In this document: positions 26,952-36,829 of the stretch, piece after piece
Position numbering within the stretch: position 1 is the stretch's first letter
Layout of the letters: each line of letters starts with the position of its first letter
Assembly: GCA_021648025.1 (NCBI GenBank)
Contig: JAKITO010000001.1
Location: 124,001 to 188,000, forward strand
Direction of reading: 5' to 3'
DNA: 64,000 nt
Origin: Paracoccaceae bacterium
GTDB lineage: Bacteria; Pseudomonadota; Alphaproteobacteria; Rhodobacterales; Rhodobacteraceae
Notes under the pieces: generated by a model
Seen by the model: only the letters and a program-made list of their open reading frames with translations
Database searches by the model: none
Told to the model about the DNA's origin: nothing
Made by a program: the position numbers and the translations under genes

Positions 26952-27461
26952 ATGGCGGGCTCAGTCAACAAAGTCACACTTATCGGCAATCTGGGGCGCG
27001 ACCCGGAAGTGCGCAGTTTTCAGAACGGCGGCAAGGTGTGCAATCTGCGGATTGCCACGTCCGAGACCTGGAAAGATCGCAACACCGGCGAGCGGCGCGA
27101 AAAGACCGAGTGGCATCAGGTGGCGATTTTCAGCGAAGGTCTGGTGCGGGTGGCCGAACAGTATTTGCGCAAAGGGTCCAAAGTTTACCTTGAGGGCAAG
27201 TTGCAGACCCGCAAGTGGCAGGATCAGAACGGGCAGGACAAGTATTCCACCGAAGTGGTCCTGCAAGGGTTCGGTTCAACCCTGGTGATGCTGGATGGCC
27301 GTGGCGAAGGCGGCGGCGGCGGCGGCGGCGGTGACGGCGGCTATGGCGGGCAGGGCGGTGGCCAAGGTCAGTCCTATGGCGGTGATAGTGGCGGCGGTAA
27401 CGGCGGCGGTGGCGGGAATGCCCCATCCAGTGGGATTGAAGACGACGAAATTCCGTTCTGA
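26952..27461 (+). CDS. ssb: Single-stranded DNA-binding protein
   Basis: 169 aa. N-terminal OB fold ([21 protein letters not shown]), glycine-rich disordered linker (about 117-158, with a run of GGC codons) and the conserved acidic tip DDEIPF that recruits DNA-repair partners. The ATG at 26952 is standard. No LexA-type box was seen in the 214 bp upstream. Confidence 0.97.
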   Translation: MAGSVNKVTLIGNLGRDPEVRSFQNGGKVCNLRIATSETWKDRNTGERREKTEWHQVAIFSEGLVRVAEQYLRKGSKVYLEGKLQTRKWQDQNGQDKYSTEVVLQGFGSTLVMLDGRGEGGGGGGGGDGGYGGQGGGQGQSYGGDSGGGNGGGGGNAPSSGIEDDEIPF

Positions 27462-27477
27462 AGCTGTACGAGACGCT

Positions 27478-28137
27478 TTAACTATCTGAAAATATTGCCA
27501 TGTCCTGGCAATCTAGTGGCCCGTGGCCCCATGGGCGATATCGCAGACGCACGGCATCCAGCAATAGTGCGTCGGATACCGGGGCCGTGAAACCGGCTGT
27601 GTTTGCAAGCTGTCGGAATCGGGCCAAATCAGGCAAACGATCAGGGGCAGGGAGGCCGTGCACGCCGTCGGCCAGCCCCTGGCGGGCCAGACGGGGCCAG
27701 TCAAACCGCGCACCGGGGTCGCATTTGCGTCCCGGGGCCATGTCAGAATGGCCAATAACGCCGGATGCAGGAATGGTCCAACGGGTCATGATGTCCGCAA
27801 GCAGTTGTTCCAGTGTGCAGATCTGCGCATTGCTGAACGGGTGGTCGCCGCGATTGTCCAGCTCGATGCCGATCGAGCGCGAGTTGATATCATCGTGACC
27901 ATGCCATTCTCCGGTCCCGGCGTGCCAGGCGCGCCGGTCTTCGGCCACCATTTGCCAAAGCCTGCCATCGCCGCCGATCAGATAATGGGCGGATACTTCT
28001 GCGGTGGCATCACACAGTCGCTGCAAGGCTGCGTCGGCACTGGCCATGGCCGTATAGTGCAGCACAATCAACGAAGGTTTAAGCCCGTCACGTCGCCGCC
28101 CGCAATTGGGTGAGCCGTGCCAGATGGCGGTCACCAT
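27478..28137 (-). CDS. N-acetylmuramoyl-L-alanine amidase (Amidase_2, AmpD-like)
   Basis: 219 aa. Zn-dependent amidase cleaving the MurNAc-L-Ala bond. Zn ligands in VLHYTAM and the late HSDMAPGRKCDPG motif; AWHAGTGEWHG and SIGIELDN are conserved. No signal peptide is visible, which favours a cytoplasmic AmpD/anhydro-muropeptide recycling role, although the longer frame upstream was not fully excluded. Start ATG 28137 (MVTAIWHGSPN). It begins one base after the stop of the upstream lipoprotein gene, so the two are probably co-transcribed. Confidence 0.88.
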   Translation of the reverse strand: MVTAIWHGSPNCGRRRDGLKPSLIVLHYTAMASADAALQRLCDATAEVSAHYLIGGDGRLWQMVAEDRRAWHAGTGEWHGHDDINSRSIGIELDNRGDHPFSNAQICTLEQLLADIMTRWTIPASGVIGHSDMAPGRKCDPGARFDWPRLARQGLADGVHGLPAPDRLPDLARFRQLANTAGFTAPVSDALLLDAVRLRYRPWGHGPLDCQDMAIFSDS

Positions 28138-28138
28138 C

Positions 28139-28942
28139 CTAGTTTCCGGCGGCCTTGCGGAATGGGGCAGGGTCCCAGGTGCAGGCATAGCCATCGCCGT
28201 CCGGGTCCAGCCCTTTGCGGTCGCGTTGCGGACCACCTTGTGACAGGAACGCGGTCTGTGCCTGATCGGGCGAGGCAAAGCGTGCGCAGTTGCGGGCAGA
28301 TTTGGAGGCACCGTTAAAGCCAGATCGACTATAGACAGAGGTGCCGCGCGGGTTGCTGGTGCTCAGGGCGTATTCAACAATATTTGGCTGGGTACTTGTG
28401 CCTCTTATTGGAACGGAGGTGGGCGTAATCACCTGATACTGTTCGCGATTCCTGGCAATCCTCTCGGCATCGCTGGCAATGGTCTGGCGTTCTGAAACAG
28501 CGTCAAAATCGTTTTCATCCGAGATCGCGATATTGTTTTGCGGTGCCGGATTTGATGGGCTGGCCAGAAGCGGCGCCTGACCGGAATTGCTACTGACTGC
28601 TGCCAGTGCTGCGGCAGTTTCGGCCGCTATGTCATCTGAAGAACCCGCTGGGGTGGATGTGGACGTCCGGCCCGCCGCAGCCGGCAAGGGCAATGGTCGC
28701 ACGGTTGGCGTCAGCGGCAAGGGCGCAGGTGTTATTGTTTCATCCGACAAAACCGTCGGAGGCACCAAAGGCTGGCCGGTGTTCAGGGCGGCTTCGCGGG
28801 CCTGTTGCGCCTCAAACGAGTTGTTGAACCCAACGCCGCCGCTGGCACCAGCCTCGGCGCCGCTGTCGGGAATGGCCGGGGAACAGGCCGCTACTACGCC
28901 CAAGATCAAGGCCGAAGTCAGTAAATGCAGTTTGGTGCGCAT
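28139..28942 (-). CDS. Lipoprotein with C-terminal excalibur calcium-binding domain
   Basis: 267 aa. Signal peptide with lipobox (ILGVVAAC, Cys20), a long Pro/Ser/Ala-rich low-complexity region (about 30-150), and a C-terminal excalibur motif (RKGLDPDGDGYACTWDPAPF) with the DxDxDG calcium loop. It sits one base upstream of the amidase gene, suggesting a joint cell-envelope role, but the function is not known. Confidence 0.8.
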   Translation of the reverse strand: MRTKLHLLTSALILGVVAACSPAIPDSGAEAGASGGVGFNNSFEAQQAREAALNTGQPLVPPTVLSDETITPAPLPLTPTVRPLPLPAAAGRTSTSTPAGSSDDIAAETAAALAAVSSNSGQAPLLASPSNPAPQNNIAISDENDFDAVSERQTIASDAERIARNREQYQVITPTSVPIRGTSTQPNIVEYALSTSNPRGTSVYSRSGFNGASKSARNCARFASPDQAQTAFLSQGGPQRDRKGLDPDGDGYACTWDPAPFRKAAGN

Positions 28943-29007
28943 AAGGTTTTCCTGCGTTTCTTGTTCTGTAATCTGTTCTGCAATTCATTCTGCAATTTGG
29001 CGCGATC

Positions 29008-30519
29008 TTACCACCATTTGCCCGGTTTGGCCAGAAAGCCCGCGGCCCCTTCAAGAACATGGGCGCAGTTCAAAAGACCGCCCTCTTCCCATGGCCGCCC
29101 AATCAGTTGCAGGCCCAAAGGCAGCCCCTGACTGTCCAGTCCGACAGGCACCGAAATACCCGGCAACCCGGCCAGATTGACGGTCACGGTGAATACATCG
29201 TTCATGAACATCTGCACCGGATCGGCCTTGCCAACTTCGCCCAGACCAAAGGCGGCAGAAGGGGTGGCGGGGGTCAGAATCGCATCAATGCCCTGGTCAA
29301 ACACGGTTTCAAAGTCGCGCTTGATCAAGGTGCGGACCTTGCGGGCGCGGTTGTAATAGGCGTCATAAAACCCGGCCGACAACACATATGTGCCGATCAT
29401 CACCCGGCGCTTGACCTCATCTCCAAACCCTTCGGCGCGGGTTTTCTCGTACATCTCGGTGATACCGTCCCCGGCCTCAAGCGTGGCGCGATGGCCATAG
29501 CGCACCCCGTCATAGCGCGCCAGATTGGACGATGCCTCGGCCGGGGCAATCACGTAATAGGCCGGCAGGGCATAGGCGAAATGCGGCAGTGAGATATCGA
29601 CGATCTCAGCCCCGGCATCGCGCAGCATATCGGCACCATCGTTCCACAGGGTTTCAATTTCGTCCGACATGTCATCCATGCGGTATTCGCGCGGAATGCC
29701 GATTTTCTGGCCACGAATGTCACCCGTTAGCATTGCCTCGAAATCTGGCACCGCCAGATCGGCGCTGGTACTGTCTTTGGGGTCATGACCAGACATCGCC
29801 TCAAGCATGATCGCCGCGTCGCGTACCGATTTGGTCATCGGCCCGGCCTGATCCAGTGACGAGGCAAAAGCAACGATGCCCCAGCGCGAACAGCGCCCAT
29901 AAGTCGGCTTGATGCCGGTGATGCCGGTAAAGGCCGCAGGCTGGCGGATTGACCCGCCGGTATCGGTGCCGGTTGCCGCCAGACACAGGTCCGCCGCCAC
30001 CGCCGCCGCCGACCCGCCAGAAGAGCCGCCCGGCGTCAGTGCGGTATCTTCGCGGCCACGCCGCCAGGGGTTGGTGACCGGGCCATAGGTGCTGGTTTCA
30101 TTCGCACTTCCCATGGCGAATTCGTCCATGTTCAGCTTGCCCAGCATGACCGCACCCGCATCTTGCAAATTCTGGCTGACGGTGGATTCATATCCGGGGA
30201 TGAAACCCTCAAGAATGCGCGAACCGGCCTGCGACGGCACGCCCTTGGTGCAAAACAGGTCCTTGATACCGATCGGCAGGCCACACATGGCAGGGGCATC
30301 ATGGGCATTGCCGGATTTCAAACGATCATCGGCGGCCTGTGCGCGCTCCATTGCGATCTCGGGGGTGTTGTGGACAAAGGCATTCAGGGTCGTCGCCGCC
30401 TCAATTGCCTCAAGGCAAGACCGGGTCAGTTCCACGGATGTGACATCGCCTTTGCGCAAGGCATCGCGTGCTTCGGCCAGACCAAGTTGATTAAGACCGG
30501 ATTTGTTCATATCGCTCAT
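29008..30519 (-). CDS. gatA: Aspartyl/glutamyl-tRNA amidotransferase subunit A
   Basis: Glutaminase/amidase subunit of GatCAB, which converts misacylated Glu-tRNA(Gln) and Asp-tRNA(Asn). 503 aa. The Ser-cisSer-Lys triad is visible: Lys86 in PIGIKDLF, Ser166 in GGSSGGS and Ser190 in GTDTGGS. Its ATG overlaps the gatC stop by one base (TAATG). gatB is not adjacent. Transamidation is the normal source of Gln-tRNA in this group, which fits the nearby tRNA-Gln. Confidence 0.96.
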   Translation of the reverse strand: MSDMNKSGLNQLGLAEARDALRKGDVTSVELTRSCLEAIEAATTLNAFVHNTPEIAMERAQAADDRLKSGNAHDAPAMCGLPIGIKDLFCTKGVPSQAGSRILEGFIPGYESTVSQNLQDAGAVMLGKLNMDEFAMGSANETSTYGPVTNPWRRGREDTALTPGGSSGGSAAAVAADLCLAATGTDTGGSIRQPAAFTGITGIKPTYGRCSRWGIVAFASSLDQAGPMTKSVRDAAIMLEAMSGHDPKDSTSADLAVPDFEAMLTGDIRGQKIGIPREYRMDDMSDEIETLWNDGADMLRDAGAEIVDISLPHFAYALPAYYVIAPAEASSNLARYDGVRYGHRATLEAGDGITEMYEKTRAEGFGDEVKRRVMIGTYVLSAGFYDAYYNRARKVRTLIKRDFETVFDQGIDAILTPATPSAAFGLGEVGKADPVQMFMNDVFTVTVNLAGLPGISVPVGLDSQGLPLGLQLIGRPWEEGGLLNCAHVLEGAAGFLAKPGKWW

Positions 30520-30806
30520 TATTCAACCACCTTGGGAACCGCAAAAAATCCTTCGCGTGCATCCGGCGCATTGGCCAGCACCTTGGCCGCCTGATCACCG
30601 TCCGTCACCACATCTGCGCGCCGTTTCAGACGCTGAGGCGTGACGGAGGTCATCGGTTCAACCCCGTCCACATCAACCTGGTTCAATTGTTCGATAAAGC
30701 CCAGGATGGTGTTGAATTCGCGGGCCAGTGCCGGCAGGGCGTCTTGCTCGACCCTGATCCTTGCAAGTTTGGCCACTTTGGCGGCGGTGTTCTGATCAAT
30801 CGACAT
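30519..30806 (-). CDS. gatC: Aspartyl/glutamyl-tRNA amidotransferase subunit C
   Basis: 95 aa. Small subunit stabilising GatA-GatB. Start [19 protein letters not shown] is canonical; the frame further upstream is intergenic. Family segments [25 protein letters not shown] are present. Translationally coupled to gatA. Confidence 0.95.
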   Translation of the reverse strand: MSIDQNTAAKVAKLARIRVEQDALPALAREFNTILGFIEQLNQVDVDGVEPMTSVTPQRLKRRADVVTDGDQAAKVLANAPDAREGFFAVPKVVE

Positions 30807-31012
30807 GATGGCCCTCATTGGTGCGTCCATTGCGCGTTTACCCCCGTGCCGCCATGCCCGCAAGTCGTTGCGACAATTGTCCGCGCAACAATGGCGATGC
30901 CTCACGAATTCAGCGGCGCGCCAATCGCCCCTTGTTGTGATATGACCCAACGTTGTTGACTTTGGCCTGTGCCATGGCCAGTATTTCCCGTGTTTTGGGT
31001 AAAGGGATTGTG

Positions 31013-31984
31013 ATGATTTATTCAACCGGAGTGAATTCTGATTTCTTTGTGTTTGAACTGGTGTTTCAAGGCTTTGACACTTGGAGCGATGCTGGCGGCC
31101 AGGACGTTCTGATCATGTCAGAGTTTCAACCCGACCCGTTTCGCAGTTTCGTCAATACCGGCACCGCAATCGTTGTCAGCATGTTTGGCACTGGCCTGAC
31201 AATTCCCCACGACCCGTTCAACCTGCCAAGCGTTGAATACCTGGAGTGGCGGCAATTGGTCAACTTGCCGGGGCAAACACCGGCAGTCACCGCCTTCCTG
31301 ACGATCATAACCGATCTGAACGCAATAGCCGGCACCGACATCGCGGTGATCGGCACCAATGCAGGTGAAACCATTCAGGCCCCGGAACACGGCACATTCC
31401 TGACCGGGTTCAGCGAGATTCACGGCGCAGGAGGGCGCGATCACATAACCTTGTCGTCGACCATGAGTTTTCGCGCCTTTGGTGGCGATGGCCAGGACGT
31501 CATCCGCGCCAAAGGTTCGGTTGATACCTTTATTTCGGGCGGCAAGGGGGCTGACAAACTGATCGGGTCCAGAGGCGATGATGAAATTTTTGGCGGTAAA
31601 GGCAATGATATCATCCGGGGCCATGGCGGTAACGACCGCCTGATGGGCGACACGTTTGGATTTCTGCCTTTTGGCGGTAGCGATGACTGGATCAATGGCG
31701 GCAGGGGTAATGATTTCATTTCAGGCGGTGGGGGCAATGATATCCTTACCGGTGGGCGCGGACGGGATCATTTTGAATTTGCAGCTTTTCACATCGGCGT
31801 TGACCGGATTACCGATTTCAACGCGGCACGCGATTCGATAACCTTTGATACGGACACCCGTCCGGGCCTAATCAAAGTCAGAGTACAGGACGGCGACACA
31901 CATGTTCGATTTAAGGGTGACACATTTGTGGTTCTGGAAAACGTGGAGTTGACCTGGTCTGAAATTACCATAGATTTCCTGTGA
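31013..31984 (+). CDS. RTX-type calcium-binding secreted protein
   Basis: 323 aa. Residues about 165-275 contain several GGxGxDxI-type nonapeptides (GGKGNDIIRG, GGRGNDFISG, GGGGNDILTG), which bind Ca2+ and mark type I secretion. The tail DRITDFNAARDSITFD resembles the C-terminal secretion cap. The N-terminal 150 residues have no enzyme motif I recognise; a small secreted binding or adhesion protein is plausible. ATG 31013 preceded by AAAGGGA; a longer frame starting at TTG 30953 is less likely. Divergent from gatC. No TolC or ABC secretion genes are adjacent. Confidence 0.85.
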   Translation: MIYSTGVNSDFFVFELVFQGFDTWSDAGGQDVLIMSEFQPDPFRSFVNTGTAIVVSMFGTGLTIPHDPFNLPSVEYLEWRQLVNLPGQTPAVTAFLTIITDLNAIAGTDIAVIGTNAGETIQAPEHGTFLTGFSEIHGAGGRDHITLSSTMSFRAFGGDGQDVIRAKGSVDTFISGGKGADKLIGSRGDDEIFGGKGNDIIRGHGGNDRLMGDTFGFLPFGGSDDWINGGRGNDFISGGGGNDILTGGRGRDHFEFAAFHIGVDRITDFNAARDSITFDTDTRPGLIKVRVQDGDTHVRFKGDTFVVLENVELTWSEITIDFL

Positions 31985-32027
31985 CGGCGGTACGCGGCCA
32001 AATCAACATGGAATTGGGAATAGGTCT

Positions 32028-32732
32028 ATGAAACTGATCTGGATGGGCCATTCCAGCTTTCGCCTAGAGATCGGCGGTCTGATCCTGTTGATCGACCCGT
32101 GGCTGACCGGCAACCCGGTTTTGCCAGAGGATCGCCACGGCGAGGCCATCGCCGGTGCCACTCATATCCTTCTGACCCACGCGCATTTCGATCACGCGGG
32201 CGATACGGTGGACCTTGCCAAACGGTTGGGCGTGCCTGTGGTCGGGCAATACGATCTGATGTCGTTCTGGGGCGAAAACCAGGGCATCAAGACGGTTGGC
32301 TTTAACAAAGGCGGCACGGTTGATCTGGGCGGGGACGGCGGCGGGGTCCATGTCTCGATGGTCAACGCGACCCATTCCAGCAGTTTTGCCACCCCTGACG
32401 GGCCACGCACCGGCGGGTCCGAATGCGGCTTTATCATCAAAGGTGAAGGCGACACGATCTATGTCAGCGGCGACACCGATATCATGGCCGACATGGATTG
32501 GATCGGCGCGTATTGCCAACCGGATACCGGCATCCTGTGCGCCGGCGGGCATTTCACCATGGACATGGCCAAAGTGGCCTGGGCGGCGCAGAAGTATTTT
32601 GATTTCAAAACCATCGTGCCGTGCCATTACAAGACCTTTCCGATCCTGGAACAATCGGCAGATGCGCTGATCGCAAGCTTGCCGGGAACAAAGGTGATCG
32701 AACCTGAGATCATGACAGCCATCGAATTGTAG
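32028..32732 (+). CDS. Metal-dependent hydrolase, metallo-beta-lactamase fold (UPF0173)
   Basis: 234 aa. Starts MKLIWMGHSSF, the UPF0173 signature. Metal ligands in THAHFDHAGD (HxHxDH), a central His and GDTD, all present. Substrate unknown for the family. Same strand as the RTX gene with a 43-bp gap. Confidence 0.9.
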   Translation: MKLIWMGHSSFRLEIGGLILLIDPWLTGNPVLPEDRHGEAIAGATHILLTHAHFDHAGDTVDLAKRLGVPVVGQYDLMSFWGENQGIKTVGFNKGGTVDLGGDGGGVHVSMVNATHSSSFATPDGPRTGGSECGFIIKGEGDTIYVSGDTDIMADMDWIGAYCQPDTGILCAGGHFTMDMAKVAWAAQKYFDFKTIVPCHYKTFPILEQSADALIASLPGTKVIEPEIMTAIEL

Positions 32733-32992
32733 GCCGTTTGGCTGTTTGGCTGTCGGTTTTATCGGCCAATGCCTAATTGGCACCCTTTCAGGTCAGCACA
32801 TGGAAACATGCGCATGACCCGATTACTGGGCCAAAGCGGTTCGCGTCAGGGCAATTGCGATCGCCTGAGATTTCCACAACTTCCCCTCTTGCGCCCCGAC
32901 CACATATCGCTCATATGTCCGCGGCATCCGGAGCCTGGTCAAAAGCCGGTTTTATGATGTGCCGTCGACCCAATCACTTTTGGGGTCGGTTT
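32733..32992. other. Intergenic region upstream of tRNA-Gln
   Basis: 260 bp without a convincing gene. Two weak hairpins: GCCAAT/ATTGGC at 32765-32781 and CGACCC/GGGTCG at 32966-32988 followed by GTTTT just before the tRNA. The promoter of the tRNA is not obvious. Confidence 0.5.
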
Positions 32993-33067
32993 TGGGGTGT
33001 AGCCAAGTGGTAAGGCAGCAGTTTTTGGTACTGTGTATCGTAGGTTCGAATCCTACCACCCCAGCCA
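32993..33067 (+). tRNA. tRNA-Gln (anticodon UUG)
   Basis: Full cloverleaf: acceptor TGGGGTG / CACCCCA, discriminator G, encoded CCA; D arm with AAGTGGTAAGGC; anticodon stem GCAGT/ACTGT enclosing loop TTTTGGT with anticodon TTG; T arm GTAGG-TTCGAAT-CCTAC. 75 nt. Confidence 0.97.
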
Positions 33068-33304
33068 CCGACCAGTACCTTTTAACAACAGTTCGTTAGA
33101 CTGTATTTCCTGGCCATTTGTACACCAGCAGTTTGAAACCGGCACCATCCGGTCGCGATGTGGATTTCAAGTTAAATTTTGAATGACAATCGTGGCGGAT
33201 CAAAAGCTTGGGACTTCTCGCGTTGCGACTGCCAGATTGGCGGGCCAGATTGGCGGGCCAAGCCATATATCAGGCCAAGCCGTTTGGCACCGCCTCTTTT
33301 GATG
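33068..33304. other. Intergenic region after tRNA-Gln
   Basis: 237 bp up to the stop of the convergent MmgE/PrpD gene. It contains a short duplication of GGCGGGCCAGATT/GGCGGGCCAAGCC near 33238-33263. I see no gene and no integrase or attachment duplicate of the tRNA 3' end. Confidence 0.5.
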
Positions 33305-34660
33305 CTACCACCGCAGAATTTCGCGGGCCCTATAGCCTCTGATTTCACGACAGATTGCCCTGATTTCCGCCCGTAGGCCGGGGCCGGTTTTCCCATCGGT
33401 ACAGTCGCTGAATTTGGTATCGATGTCGGCGGCGCTAAGCGGCGTGTTGATGGTCCCCACCGGCGCCATAACGTCTTTTTGCAAAACCTCGCCTGTGCGC
33501 AAAAATATGGAGGTTCTTGCAGGGCAATCCCAGATGCCGCCCGCTGTTCTTGAAACAAGGCCCGCATCCTGCATTGCAATTTTATCCATGAAACTGCGGA
33601 CTTCGGGCCGCATGACCGCGTCGGCGGTGAAATCCGACAACCTAACCTGTCCGAAAATCATTGCCAGCGCGCCGCAATAGGTCATGGAAAATCGTGCCTC
33701 GCTGGCCGTCTTGGGGGTCGGGAACCGCAAGTTGTCGTAGTTCGAGCCTGGAATTTCGGTTTCAATCCGATCGATCTGGTCCGGTTTCAGGTCGTGTTTT
33801 GTGCGCAGGTAAATGATCGCGTCCAGGCTGCGGTGTGCACTGCCACAGCAAGGAAATCGCTTTTGCGCCAATCCATCGACAACAATCGACAATTCGCTTC
33901 GTTTGTTGCTGGCGTGCGTTTGGTTCCCATTTTGCAGCGCTATTATTCCCCAATCACCAAACACAGGATCAGGGTTTGCCGTAACACCACCTTCAGCAAG
34001 GCGGGTGGCGGCAATGCCCGCCCGAGCAGCGAGGCCCGCATGAAGCGGCTTTGTCAGCGTGCCGAACTGTACTTTGGATCCGCCAGCCATCGAACAGGCG
34101 ATGCTAAGGGCGTGGGTGGTTTTTTCGCGGTCCAGATCCAGCAGTCGCGCACAGGCGGCGGCGGCCCCGATGGCCCCGATTGTCGAGGTCGCGTGCCAGC
34201 CGGCGCCATAATGTGCGGGGATCATGAAATGCCCCAACCAGGCCTGCATTTCCAGGCCAACGACATAGGCATCAAGCAGGTCATCGCCATTGGCATCAAC
34301 TTCGGCGCCCAAAGCCAAAAGCGCAGGCACCAGCACTGCGGACGCATGGGTTACGGCCGGCAGGAAATTGTCATCAAAATCCAGGGCATGCGCCGCCGTG
34401 GCGTTGACCAGGGCGGCAACCTCTGCCGGTCGCGAAACATCCTGCCCACCAACCGGGCAAGGCCCCGTACCGGAGTGTGAAACACCTTTGGCAACCGCCA
34501 GAGTTGCCGGATCACCGGCCCCGGCGATCATGCAGGCAATGGTATCTTCAAAGGCTGCCCGGGCGGTTTCCAGGGCAACCGGATGGGTGATTACCGGCGT
34601 TTGGGCAATCCATTCTGCAAAAGCCGCCAGATTACCGGGTTGGGGGTGCAATTCAGCCAT
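33305..34660 (-). CDS. MmgE/PrpD family protein
   Basis: 451 aa. Family includes 2-methylcitrate dehydratase, cis-aconitate decarboxylase and iminodisuccinate epimerase. Typical segments: HALDFDDNFLPAVTHASAVLVPALLALGAE-like N-terminal helix, GWHATSTIGAIGAAAACARLL, SIACSMAGGSKVQFGTLTKPLHAGLAARAG and FPCCGSAHRSLDA. The substrate cannot be read from the sequence. Third gene of an operon with an M14 amidohydrolase and an M20 deacylase; it overlaps the latter by 8 bp. The context suggests action on a product released by deacylation of an amino-acid conjugate, which differs from the propionate pathway. Confidence 0.88.
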   Translation of the reverse strand: MAELHPQPGNLAAFAEWIAQTPVITHPVALETARAAFEDTIACMIAGAGDPATLAVAKGVSHSGTGPCPVGGQDVSRPAEVAALVNATAAHALDFDDNFLPAVTHASAVLVPALLALGAEVDANGDDLLDAYVVGLEMQAWLGHFMIPAHYGAGWHATSTIGAIGAAAACARLLDLDREKTTHALSIACSMAGGSKVQFGTLTKPLHAGLAARAGIAATRLAEGGVTANPDPVFGDWGIIALQNGNQTHASNKRSELSIVVDGLAQKRFPCCGSAHRSLDAIIYLRTKHDLKPDQIDRIETEIPGSNYDNLRFPTPKTASEARFSMTYCGALAMIFGQVRLSDFTADAVMRPEVRSFMDKIAMQDAGLVSRTAGGIWDCPARTSIFLRTGEVLQKDVMAPVGTINTPLSAADIDTKFSDCTDGKTGPGLRAEIRAICREIRGYRAREILRW

Positions 34661-35822
34661 TGCGTGTTCCTTGCGTCTGTTTTGCGATCAACCGGTTCAG
34701 AAATTGATCACATGCCAAAAGCTGCGCACATTCGATATATTCGTCAGGTTGGTGGGCCTGCTGGATATCGCCGGGACCAAAGACCACCGTGGGCAGGCCG
34801 GCGGCCGCGAAATGGCCGGCCTCGGTGCCATAATTTACCGCAAATGTTTCGTTGATGCCCGAGGTGGACGCGATGAGTTCAACAGCAACGCTGCCTTGTT
34901 GCGCGGTGAACCCCGGATAGGACACCAATTCTTCAAACTTTGCCGAGGCACCTGGGTGACCCGCGATCTGTTTGGTAAAGTGTTCGTCGGCAAAAAGACC
35001 TGCCAGAAAGTCACGCATCGCATTTTCCGGCGCGCCCGGTGGGTAACGGTATTCCAGGCTGAACTTGCAGTTTTCCGCAACTATGTTGACGGCTTTTCCG
35101 CCTTCGATCGGGCCGAAATTGGCCGTTGGAAACGGATAGGTGAACCGATCGTCGGCAATGGTAAATTGCCTGAATTTTAGTGCCTGATCGGCAATCCGCG
35201 CGATGGCCTGGCCTGCCAGTGAAATCGCACTTACACCTGAGGGCACCAGGGACGAATGCATCGGGGTCCCGGTGAACGTGATTTCAAATATCTGTTTTCC
35301 GGTATGTGCGGTGACGGGGCGCATCATTGTCGGCTCACCAACAATGCACAACGCGGGTTGGTTTTCTTTGGACAAGAGGTGCCTGATCAGCGGGCTAACG
35401 CCAGTGCAGCCAACCTCTTCGTCGTATGAAAATGCCAGGTAAAATGGCGAAATCAGATCGGTCTTGATCATTTCTGGCACTGCCGCCAGAACCGATGCAA
35501 GAAACCCTTTCATGTCGCAGCTGCCACGCCCATAAACCCGCCCGTCTTTTTCAACCAGGTCAAACGGATCTGTCGCCCAGTTCTGCCCCGAAACAGGGAC
35601 CACATCGGTGTGCCCGGACAGAATGATGCCACCAGAAGTATCGGGACCAATTCTGGCACAAAGGCTTGATTTTGGCTGGTCCGGGTCGGCAATGCGTTCG
35701 CTCGCGATTCCCAGCCTGTCAAGATAGCGTTCAACGAAATCAATCAGCGTCAGATTTGATTTGGAACTTTCAGTATCGAACGCCACAAGATCACGCAGTA
35801 TTTCCAAAGTTGGGTTAGCCAT
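34653..35822 (-). CDS. ArgE/DapE family M20 deacylase (acetylornithine deacetylase-like)
   Basis: 389 aa. Co-catalytic metal residues typical of M20: His and Asp in LSGHTDVVP, the catalytic Glu pair in YDEEVGC, and later His in FGPGDIQQAHQPDEYI. Most similar in layout to ArgE, but the gene lies in a catabolic operon beside a peptide-type ABC transporter, so the real substrate is probably an N-acylated amino acid or opine taken up from outside. ATG 35822 (MANPTLEILRDLVAFDTESS). Overlaps both neighbours by 8 bp. Confidence 0.88.
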   Translation of the reverse strand: MANPTLEILRDLVAFDTESSKSNLTLIDFVERYLDRLGIASERIADPDQPKSSLCARIGPDTSGGIILSGHTDVVPVSGQNWATDPFDLVEKDGRVYGRGSCDMKGFLASVLAAVPEMIKTDLISPFYLAFSYDEEVGCTGVSPLIRHLLSKENQPALCIVGEPTMMRPVTAHTGKQIFEITFTGTPMHSSLVPSGVSAISLAGQAIARIADQALKFRQFTIADDRFTYPFPTANFGPIEGGKAVNIVAENCKFSLEYRYPPGAPENAMRDFLAGLFADEHFTKQIAGHPGASAKFEELVSYPGFTAQQGSVAVELIASTSGINETFAVNYGTEAGHFAAAGLPTVVFGPGDIQQAHQPDEYIECAQLLACDQFLNRLIAKQTQGTRNG

Positions 35823-36801
35823 GGGTGCTGCTTTCCTGGTCATGATGGCGTGCCAGTCTTACTGCCGTCAAACCCTTGGTCAGCCGGGCAGATGGCATGA
35901 TCAGCATGCAGTTGTCATAGGGGGTCCGAACCTCGGCATTGCCATCATGCCCCAACAAAGTGCCCGATTTCTCGATTACCTCACCACCATGAAACTTTGC
36001 CACAAAGGTGAATTTGTCGCTTTGGATGGTAATGGCGTCGGTGACATCCCAATGTTCCTGCGGGTCGGTCTGCGCAGGAATTCCGGCGTCCTTGAGCAGC
36101 TTAGGCCCGACTGTCCCCGTTGCGACCAGAAACCGTAACGCAGATTCAATTGCCAGAGCGCCCGAAGGCTTCTCCCAGTGCTGACCGCATTCGATCAGCA
36201 CAGCGGCTGCATCGGTTGCGGGATCATCAAAACGGGCATAGTCGCGCATCCTGGTTCCTGATGCGTGCCCCTGATCCGTAACGATTACTTTGGGAACACC
36301 CACGCGGCGGGCCAATTCGCACCCTTTGTTTTTGGTCCCCGCCAACATGACGGGCGGGGCTTTTTCCTGCATGGTGTGAATATCCAGCAAGTAGTCGATT
36401 TCGTCCAACACGGGGCGCACCTGGCGCGCGCGGTCCAGTTCGGCCGAATGGCGATCACTGTTCAAAAAGCGCGCGTCCCATACACGGTTGAAATCCTCAT
36501 CAACCCAGCGCGAAGCATTCGGATCATCCGCGTCAAAGGCAACGTATGCCGCGATATTCATGAAGGCCAGTGTCAGGCTTCCGGCAATTGGCCGGACATT
36601 GCGTTGCAACAACCAGTCAAGCGCGATTGCCCCTGCCGGTTCGTTGCCATGGACAATCGCCGAGATCATCACATCAGGCCCCGGCACCTTTGAGGAAAAT
36701 CGCCAGATGTAGGGAATTCCGGTGTTGCCCGACGCATAGGCAAGAATGTCCGGTGCGACCAGTTCTATTGGCAGATCGTTCTTGATCGAGGGGCTTGGCA
36801 T
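35815..36801 (-). CDS. M14 family succinylglutamate desuccinylase/aspartoacylase-like amidohydrolase
   Basis: 328 aa. Zn-binding HGNEPAG (HxxE) and LDIHTM (third His) match the AstE/AspA and DoeB branch of M14. Such enzymes remove an acyl group from the alpha-amino nitrogen of an amino acid (N-succinyl-glutamate, N-acetyl-aspartate, N-acetyl-diaminobutyrate). No ectoine (doeA) or AST genes are next to it, so the substrate remains open. ATG 36801 (MPSPSIKNDLPIELVAPD). First structural gene after the LysR regulator (28-bp gap). Confidence 0.85.
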   Translation of the reverse strand: MPSPSIKNDLPIELVAPDILAYASGNTGIPYIWRFSSKVPGPDVMISAIVHGNEPAGAIALDWLLQRNVRPIAGSLTLAFMNIAAYVAFDADDPNASRWVDEDFNRVWDARFLNSDRHSAELDRARQVRPVLDEIDYLLDIHTMQEKAPPVMLAGTKNKGCELARRVGVPKVIVTDQGHASGTRMRDYARFDDPATDAAAVLIECGQHWEKPSGALAIESALRFLVATGTVGPKLLKDAGIPAQTDPQEHWDVTDAITIQSDKFTFVAKFHGGEVIEKSGTLLGHDGNAEVRTPYDNCMLIMPSARLTKGLTAVRLARHHDQESSTHG

Positions 36802-36829
36802 CTTGGTTCCTTTACATTTCAAAGCGCGC

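Noticed and set aside
32777-33013. ORF of 78 aa upstream of tRNA-Gln
   Set aside because: No ribosome-binding site, runs into the tRNA gene and has no conserved-looking sequence.
32993-33304. Integration site at tRNA-Gln
   Set aside because: No integrase and no duplicate of the tRNA 3' end were found in the window.
33305-34660. Assigning the PrpD-family gene to methylcitrate (propionate) metabolism
   Set aside because: No prpB or prpC is adjacent, and the gene is embedded with deacylases and a transporter.
35815-36801. Calling the M14 gene doeB of ectoine degradation
   Set aside because: The doeA ectoine hydrolase and other ectoine genes are absent; family similarity alone is insufficient.
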